Origin: Parachlamydiaceae bacterium
Lineage (GTDB): Bacteria > Chlamydiota > Chlamydiia > Chlamydiales > Parachlamydiaceae
DNA length: 10,529 nucleotides
NCBI GenBank assembly: GCA_013698165.1
Contig: JACCVN010000358.1
Coordinates: 1 to 10,529, forward strand
Direction: 5' to 3'
The position numbers and the translations under genes were made by a program. The notes under the pieces were generated by a model. The model searched no databases. It was not told the origin of the DNA and saw nothing but the letters and a program-made list of their open reading frames with translations. Shown in pieces: positions 6,653 to 10,529 of the stretch (position 1 is the stretch's first letter; every line of letters begins with the position of its first letter).

Positions 6653-7630
6653 TCATGGATTAGTTTTTAATTTGTTAAACATCTCTTCAACATCGTTGTC
6701 CCAGCAAGGCAAGCCTTTAAAGATATTGTCTGAGCCAGGATTTTCTTCACAATTCAGATAGAAAGCATGTGCCATTTTGAGTCCTTCCTCTAGATATGGA
6801 AGTAGACGAGGATGTGGATTTTTTTTAGGGAAGTTGTTGACAAGCCAATCAATTAGTGTACTGCCCCCACGTTGCTTTGTGGATGCCTGGAGGTCTGCAA
6901 CTGACTCAAGCATATTATTTCGTAAACGTTCTTCGGGAAAGTTATCAAAACTAAATCCTTCTTTTCCATAAGATTCAATGTGGTGCTCTTCAAGCTGATG
7001 GATTTCCCAAGCTGCCAGATACGCCGGTCTGTCAACCTCTAGCCTGCCACCTCTAAAATAACGTGCATAGGCTTCGAATTGCTCCACATGGAGTTTACAA
7101 AGGTCGTGTCGCAATAACTGTTTTTCCGGACATCCCAATGCCACTCCAAAGTCATAGACATACTGTCGATGGATCTTTAGCTCGGCCACAAAGAAAAGTA
7201 ATTCTCGGGCAAGTTCGACATTCATGTTTTCTGCTCTGAGAATCACCTCATTATAGTCCTCAAGATGTTCATTAATTTCGAATTCATCGAGACCGGCATT
7301 TTGAAGCATCTCGAGGATGCGTGAGCGTGTTTCATCTAGTAGAAGACTGGTGAGAATGGCATCTAGCCCCGGGGAAATGTTTTTAGCTAGCATTTTAAAC
7401 TTTATTGTTTTTTCATCTCGTTGCTCATGAGTCAAGCTTCCGTCAAGTCCGGCCTCATAGAGGAGATAATCGAAAGCGTGGAGCGCATTCTTTTCCAATG
7501 GAGTGTATGGGGAAGATATACGAATTTGGGTTTGGGAAGTAAGACAAAGCGCTTGAGTTTCAGAAACTTCGGATGCAAATATAGGAATTACAGACAAGCA
7601 AGGGATTAAATAAAGTAAGATAGTTTTCAT
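6653..7630 (-). CDS. Exported protein with DUF5662-like domain
   Basis: A 325-residue protein. The frame is open 30 codons further upstream to 7720, but the ATG at 7630 begins a clear Sec signal peptide (MKTILLYLIPCLSVIPIFA, then SEVSE), so I start there; the upstream AAAGG is a weak ribosome binding site at long spacing. Residues 40-145 are helical and unrecognised. Residues 150-285 fit the pattern I know for DUF5662: His154 (HRQYVYDFG), His175-Asp176 (LLRHDLCKL), a FEAYARYFRG segment, His211 and the HH pair 216-217 in WEIHQLEEHH, then ESVADLQAST and a basic NPHPRLLPYL tail. The His/Asp spacing resembles HD-type metal sites, so metal binding is plausible, but the reaction is unknown. DUF5662 proteins are normally short and cytosolic as far as I know; the signal peptide and the added N-terminal region are unusual. 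It stands alone, about 250 bases downstream of the next gene on its strand. Confidence 0.75.
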   Translation of the reverse strand: MKTILLYLIPCLSVIPIFASEVSETQALCLTSQTQIRISSPYTPLEKNALHAFDYLLYEAGLDGSLTHEQRDEKTIKFKMLAKNISPGLDAILTSLLLDETRSRILEMLQNAGLDEFEINEHLEDYNEVILRAENMNVELARELLFFVAELKIHRQYVYDFGVALGCPEKQLLRHDLCKLHVEQFEAYARYFRGGRLEVDRPAYLAAWEIHQLEEHHIESYGKEGFSFDNFPEERLRNNMLESVADLQASTKQRGGSTLIDWLVNNFPKKNPHPRLLPYLEEGLKMAHAFYLNCEENPGSDNIFKGLPCWDNDVEEMFNKLKTNP

Positions 7631-7813
7631 AATATTTGTTGCCTTTCTTTTCTGTGATTGTAGCTTTAGGATTGACTCTTTGTTGTTCTGAATTCGATAA
7701 ACTAAGTAAGGAAAAGACACTCACGATGAAAGTGACCTTTTCACTCTTAAGGACTGAGAAATTGCAAAGGCTCAAATGGATATTTTCAAAGGCAACATTA
7801 GGTTAATTTGCTA

Positions 7814-7844
7814 TAGCCGCCTCTGCCTTAAGCAAAGGCGGCTA
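7814..7844. terminator. Hairpin downstream of the 231-residue gene, possible terminator
   Basis: TAGCCGCCTCTGC (7814-7826) and GCAAAGGCGGCTA (7832-7844) form a 13-bp stem with one mismatch around a CTTAA loop, 35 bases past the stop at 7879. The - strand side lacks a U tract, while the + strand side is followed by ATATTACTTTTT. As a terminator for the - strand gene it is therefore imperfect; it may stabilise the 3' end instead. Confidence 0.45.
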
Positions 7845-7878
7845 ATATTACTTTTTCTGCGGCACTATTAAGCAGACT

Positions 7879-8574
7879 TTATTCATCAGTATTAAGAGCG
7901 TCATGTACCATCGGGACGCCATTAATTTTTAATGAATTAGCGAAAAAGCTTATTCTTAGTTGGTTTTTTAGAGCTATATTATAAGCTTCGTCCTCATTGT
8001 CTTTATCCATAAGATTTAAGACTTGAAAAGCCGCCTTATAAGAGCTCACTTCTAAAAAATAAACAAAATTTGCGCTTTTAATAAGGATCAATGTAGATAA
8101 CATGTCATTTTTAATCCATGATATCGCATAGAGGGAATCTTTTAAATTAGGCTTAGGGCATATAACACCGTGAAATTGTTTGTCTGATGATCTTTTTATA
8201 GATTCAGCCATGAAATCTACCGATTTGCCAAGGTTAAAATTCTCGTCTTGTAGTCGCAATGCAGCAACTGAAAAAGTCACCCCATCTTTATCCGAGGCAG
8301 TAAAATATTCGGACTGGAGACCACAAGCTTTCACATATTCAGGGGGAGTAGGAAAAGAAATTTCTATCCTTTCTTTCGCGTTTTCTTCTTCAGATACACC
8401 GTCAAAGTGTCCAAATGTGATTGGGTATACAGCCCACTCTGATGCATCAGTTCCCTGACATTCTTGAGAATTGCAAGTTAAACTTCCCTCTTTTTCAGAA
8501 TTCCCTTGAGCTTCTCCTACAAATGCTGAAGCAAAAAATAATAATATTAATGTTGTAACCGATTTAAAATTCAT
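7879..8574 (-). CDS. Exported protein of unknown function, possible PsbP/Mog1-like fold
   Basis: A 231-residue protein. The ATG is preceded by GAGGA at ideal spacing and lies downstream of a strong promoter. Residues 1-23 form a Sec signal peptide (short basic start, hydrophobic TLILLFFASAFV, likely cleavage after GEA). There is no lipobox cysteine at the cleavage site. The mature part has four cysteines, two in SLTCNSQECQ, which could form disulfides in the periplasm or envelope. The order of elements, ISFPTPPEYVKACG, then VTFSVAALRL, a central helix, SLYAISWI, VYFLEVSS and a closing FFANSLKI, loosely resembles PsbP/Mog1/DUF1795 domains, which end in a similar FxxSFxI segment; this is fold-level inference only. 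It is probably monocistronic: a promoter lies directly in front, a hairpin follows, and the nearest genes are over 190 bases away. Confidence 0.75.
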   Translation of the reverse strand: MNFKSVTTLILLFFASAFVGEAQGNSEKEGSLTCNSQECQGTDASEWAVYPITFGHFDGVSEEENAKERIEISFPTPPEYVKACGLQSEYFTASDKDGVTFSVAALRLQDENFNLGKSVDFMAESIKRSSDKQFHGVICPKPNLKDSLYAISWIKNDMLSTLILIKSANFVYFLEVSSYKAAFQVLNLMDKDNEDEAYNIALKNQLRISFFANSLKINGVPMVHDALNTDE

Positions 8575-8605
8575 ATTATCCTCATGTTGTTAATTCAAAG
8601 TCCTA

Positions 8606-8635
8606 TTTATAGCATTACCCAAAATTAAATGTCAA
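8606..8635 (-). promoter_or_regulatory. Strong promoter of the 231-residue exported protein
   Basis: On the - strand a perfect TTGACA (8635-8630) is followed by an 18-base spacer and TATAAA (8611-8606), a 5-of-6 match to the -10 box. TG at the extended -10 position precedes it (TGCTATAAA). Transcription would start near 8599, leaving a leader of about 25 bases with a GAGGA ribosome binding site before the ATG at 8574. This is the best promoter in the window. Confidence 0.72.
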
Positions 8636-8737
8636 TTTTAAACCTTGATCCAGCCTATTAAAAACCCTTCTAATTGCTTCGGATTTAACTAAAGTGTTAG
8701 CTTATGATGATTTTTATTCGTGCATAGATATGTAATG

Positions 8738-8762
8738 AGCCTGCTGCGAGACGCAGCAGGCT
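8738..8762. repeat. Perfect REP-like palindrome after the MORN gene
   Basis: AGCCTGCTGCG (8738-8748) and CGCAGCAGGCT (8752-8762) form an 11-bp perfect stem with a three-base loop, beginning four bases after the stop of the MORN fragment. The core CTGCTGCGTCTCGCAGCAGG (read on the - strand) is identical to 6446-6465, about 2.3 kb away. The - strand side lacks a T tract, so it is a poor terminator for the MORN gene; it may be a mobile palindrome that protects 3' ends. Confidence 0.8.
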
Positions 8763-8766
8763 ACTT

Positions 8767-9126
8767 TTACTGTTCTTTTGGTACTCCGTTTTCGAAGATG
8801 CCTTTAAAAGTACGACCATCGACGCTGGTGCATTCTCCTTCACCGTGTGGCAAGTTGTTTTTAAATTCACCTTTATAAACATCACCGATAGGGTATTTTT
8901 TTGTACCATTAACAATAAAGCCTTGTACAAATTGCCCTTCACAAACACCCCCTTCAGCTGGAAAAAGCTTACCTTGACCTTCGCGGATGCTTTGATGGAA
9001 ATCACCTTCGTAGATAATTTTGTGGTCTGGGCCGTACAGTATTCCTCTTCCGTGCAACTTCCCCATTAGAAATACTCCTTCTGAAATATAGCCATATGTA
9101 GAGGTTAATTTCCCGAGACCAGTCAT
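8767..9126 (-). CDS. MORN-repeat protein, C-terminal part, separated by frameshift
   Basis: A 119-codon frame encoding about five MORN repeats (SEGVFLMGKLHGRG, YEGDFHQSIREGQG, CEGQFVQGFIVNG, YKGEFKNNLPHGEG, FKGIFENGVP). It continues the MORN array of the gene upstream but in another frame. Read back across the junction in this frame, the codons for YKGEFQDGE directly precede MTGLGKL, giving a normal MORN repeat, so the two parts were one gene. Its ATG overlaps the TGA of the upstream frame as ATGA, with CGGAG just before it, so translational coupling could still produce this fragment. MORN repeats bind membranes or proteins in other systems; here no target can be named. It is either a broken gene tail, a coupled second polypeptide, or the result of a sequencing error. 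Confidence 0.7.
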   Translation of the reverse strand: MTGLGKLTSTYGYISEGVFLMGKLHGRGILYGPDHKIIYEGDFHQSIREGQGKLFPAEGGVCEGQFVQGFIVNGTKKYPIGDVYKGEFKNNLPHGEGECTSVDGRTFKGIFENGVPKEQ

Positions 9127-10529
9127 TTCTCCGTCTTGAAATTCCCCTTTATAATATCTCCGTTGTCAAGATAATATTTTCCTTGGCCATGACACTTGCC
9201 CAATTTATGTTCGCCGTCATAGATAATTTTACCGTTGGGGGCGTGATCTGTTCCATTGCCGTGCAATTTCCCGTTTAGAAATGTTCCTATGCAATAAAAA
9301 CCATTTTGAAATGTTATTTTTCCTTGGCCAGTCATTTCATGTGCTTGAAATTGTCCTGTATAAACATCTCCGTTGTCAAAAAAACGTAGTCCTTGTCCAT
9401 GCCGCGCGCCAAATATATAATCGCCTTTATAAATTAGTTTTCCAGTTTGATCAGTTTGTGTACCCGGTCCATATATTAATCCATTGATAAATTGGCCTTC
9501 ATAAATAGATCCATTTTGAATAAGTTTGCCTGGTCCATTTGGCCTGGCATCTTCAAATTTTCCTATGTAGACAATCCCATTCTGATATTTCATAGTTCCC
9601 GCAACCATTGACCCGTGATCAAATAGACCGTCAAAAACATCACCTGTATTGAATCTAAATGTTCCTTGACCATGGCGCCTATCTTTTTGATAAGAACCTT
9701 GATAGATGATTAGTCCAAGTGAACTGACTTCCTTTCCAAAACCATTAAGTTTTCCAGCTTGAAAGTAGCCCTTAAAGGAAGAGTTGTTTGGCATTAATCT
9801 CTTTCCTGGCCCGTGCAGGTCTTTATCCAAAAAACTTCCTTTATAAACTGTGCCGTCAAGAAAAGTTGCTTTTCTTATCACGATGACTTTATTCTTTTCC
9901 CAAACTCCTTTATAAGTACTTCCCGCCTGAGAAGTTTCTTTACCTATTCCATGCTTTGATCCATTTTGAAATTGTCCCTTATAAAGAGTTCCTGATCGCG
10001 GTCTCTGGTCCCACTTGCCTTTGCCATGAAATTGTCCCTGGGAGAATTCACCTTTATAATAAGTGAAAGTAAAGAGATCAGTAATGTTTTGGAATTTATT
10101 ATCGTGTGATCGGAGTGTGTTGATTACTTTATATTGACTAAACTTTATTTCGCCATATCCATGCAGCTTCCCATTGACATAGTCTCCTTCATGAGTTGCG
10201 CCAGTGAAAGCTGTATATTTTCCTTTCCCTTCGGGTTTTCCATCTCTAATACTTCCTTCGTACTCACCTAACTCCCATTTTATTTTCCCTTGCGTAGTGA
10301 TAAATGGATCAACCGTGAAAAGTTTATTATAACAAGTCGATACCAGGGTAGAAATCCAATTTTGGGATTGCTCGTTTGTATTATTCAGAGAAGGCCTGTT
10401 GACATTGGAGCTATTATTAATAGTGCTTTGGGCGGACTCAATTGGGCTTTCCCCTCTTTTGGGTTTTTTAATAACGAGTTGTTCTTCGTTAAGATTTTCT
10501 GAGTAAGGCCTTTTTAAATTGTTAACGGG
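9123..10529 (-). CDS. MORN-repeat protein, main part, start beyond the right edge
   Basis: The frame is open without a stop from the right edge (10529) to the TGA at 9123: 468 visible residues. The first ATG/GTG/TTG in frame inside the window is a GTG at 9881, in the middle of the repeat array, so the true start lies outside the window. Visible residues 1-80 are an Asn/Ser/Pro-rich, probably disordered linker. From about residue 90 come some 15 MORN repeats of about 23 residues (YEGSIRDGKPEGKG, YKGEFSQGQFHGKG, YKGSFLDKDLHGPG and so on), with an insertion of about 30 residues between repeats 2 and 3 and two degenerate units. Near the end a block of about 67 residues, three MORN units, recurs in similar form (GDVYTGQFQAHEMTGQGK versus GDIYKGEFQDGEMTGLGK once the frame is restored). 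A single missing base near 9153 takes the last repeats out of frame. MORN proteins of Chlamydiae may act at host membranes; this is inference. Confidence 0.85.
   Translation of the reverse strand, partial: PVNNLKRPYSENLNEEQLVIKKPKRGESPIESAQSTINNSSNVNRPSLNNTNEQSQNWISTLVSTCYNKLFTVDPFITTQGKIKWELGEYEGSIRDGKPEGKGKYTAFTGATHEGDYVNGKLHGYGEIKFSQYKVINTLRSHDNKFQNITDLFTFTYYKGEFSQGQFHGKGKWDQRPRSGTLYKGQFQNGSKHGIGKETSQAGSTYKGVWEKNKVIVIRKATFLDGTVYKGSFLDKDLHGPGKRLMPNNSSFKGYFQAGKLNGFGKEVSSLGLIIYQGSYQKDRRHGQGTFRFNTGDVFDGLFDHGSMVAGTMKYQNGIVYIGKFEDARPNGPGKLIQNGSIYEGQFINGLIYGPGTQTDQTGKLIYKGDYIFGARHGQGLRFFDNGDVYTGQFQAHEMTGQGKITFQNGFYCIGTFLNGKLHGNGTDHAPNGKIIYDGEHKLGKCHGQGKYYLDNGDIIKGNFKTEK
9152..9154 (-). other. Single-base frameshift within the MORN array
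   Basis: The - strand reads GGAGATATTATAAAGGGG here. The homologous unit about 200 bases upstream in the same gene reads GGAGATGTTTATACAGGA. The alignment shows one missing T, ATT-AT against GTTTAT. Restoring it joins both frames into one continuous MORN array with the expected YKGEF motif. The long homopolymers that usually drive slippage are absent, although a GGGG run lies six bases downstream. Confidence 0.8.

Noticed and set aside
10290..10502. 70-codon + strand frame at the right end
   Set aside because: It lies opposite the open MORN gene linker on the - strand and has no supporting features.

Overview
The window (about 40% GC by eye) looks like an accessory chromosomal region of an amoeba- or protist-associated member of the Chlamydiae (Parachlamydia/Protochlamydia-like). 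This is inferred from gene style and not from any marker gene. It holds a large leucine-rich-repeat protein without a signal peptide, several Sec-exported proteins of unknown role, a long MORN-repeat protein, and wide intergenic gaps full of palindromic repeats. No rRNA, tRNA, CRISPR array or complete insertion sequence is visible.

Left part, + strand. A promoter and a good ribosome binding site precede a 915-residue LRR protein (158-2905). Its LRRs are encoded by near-identical 66-bp tandem repeats, and its roughly 550-residue C-terminal region has one single cysteine. A gap of about 460 bp with nested palindromes and a strong intrinsic terminator follows. Next is a 610-residue exported protein (3366-5198) with a His-Gly ... 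Ser-Cys pair typical of clan CD (caspase/legumain/clostripain-like) cysteine peptidases.

Middle part. From 5199 to about 6086 there is no convincing gene. The stretch holds a 338-bp foldback element (5423-5760) with two arms of about 160 bp. A small unrecognised gene or gene fragment (6087-6377, +) comes next, then a 33-bp-arm inverted repeat at the point where + and - strand genes converge.

Right part, - strand. Reading right to left, a MORN-repeat gene enters from beyond the right edge. It runs open from 10529 to 9123, and a single missing base near 9153 shifts its last five or six MORN repeats into another frame (9126-8767). A REP-like palindrome sits just after its end. It is followed by a 231-residue exported protein with a strong promoter (8574-7879), and by a 325-residue exported protein whose second half matches the DUF5662 pattern (7630-6653).

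The genes appear to be separate transcription units rather than one operon. What they share is a likely role at the cell surface or in the host: an LRR effector candidate, three Sec-exported proteins and a MORN protein. The best leads are the lone-cysteine domain of the LRR protein, the exported clan CD-like peptidase, the exported DUF5662 protein, the foldback element, the dispersed palindrome, and the frameshifted but possibly translation-coupled MORN gene.
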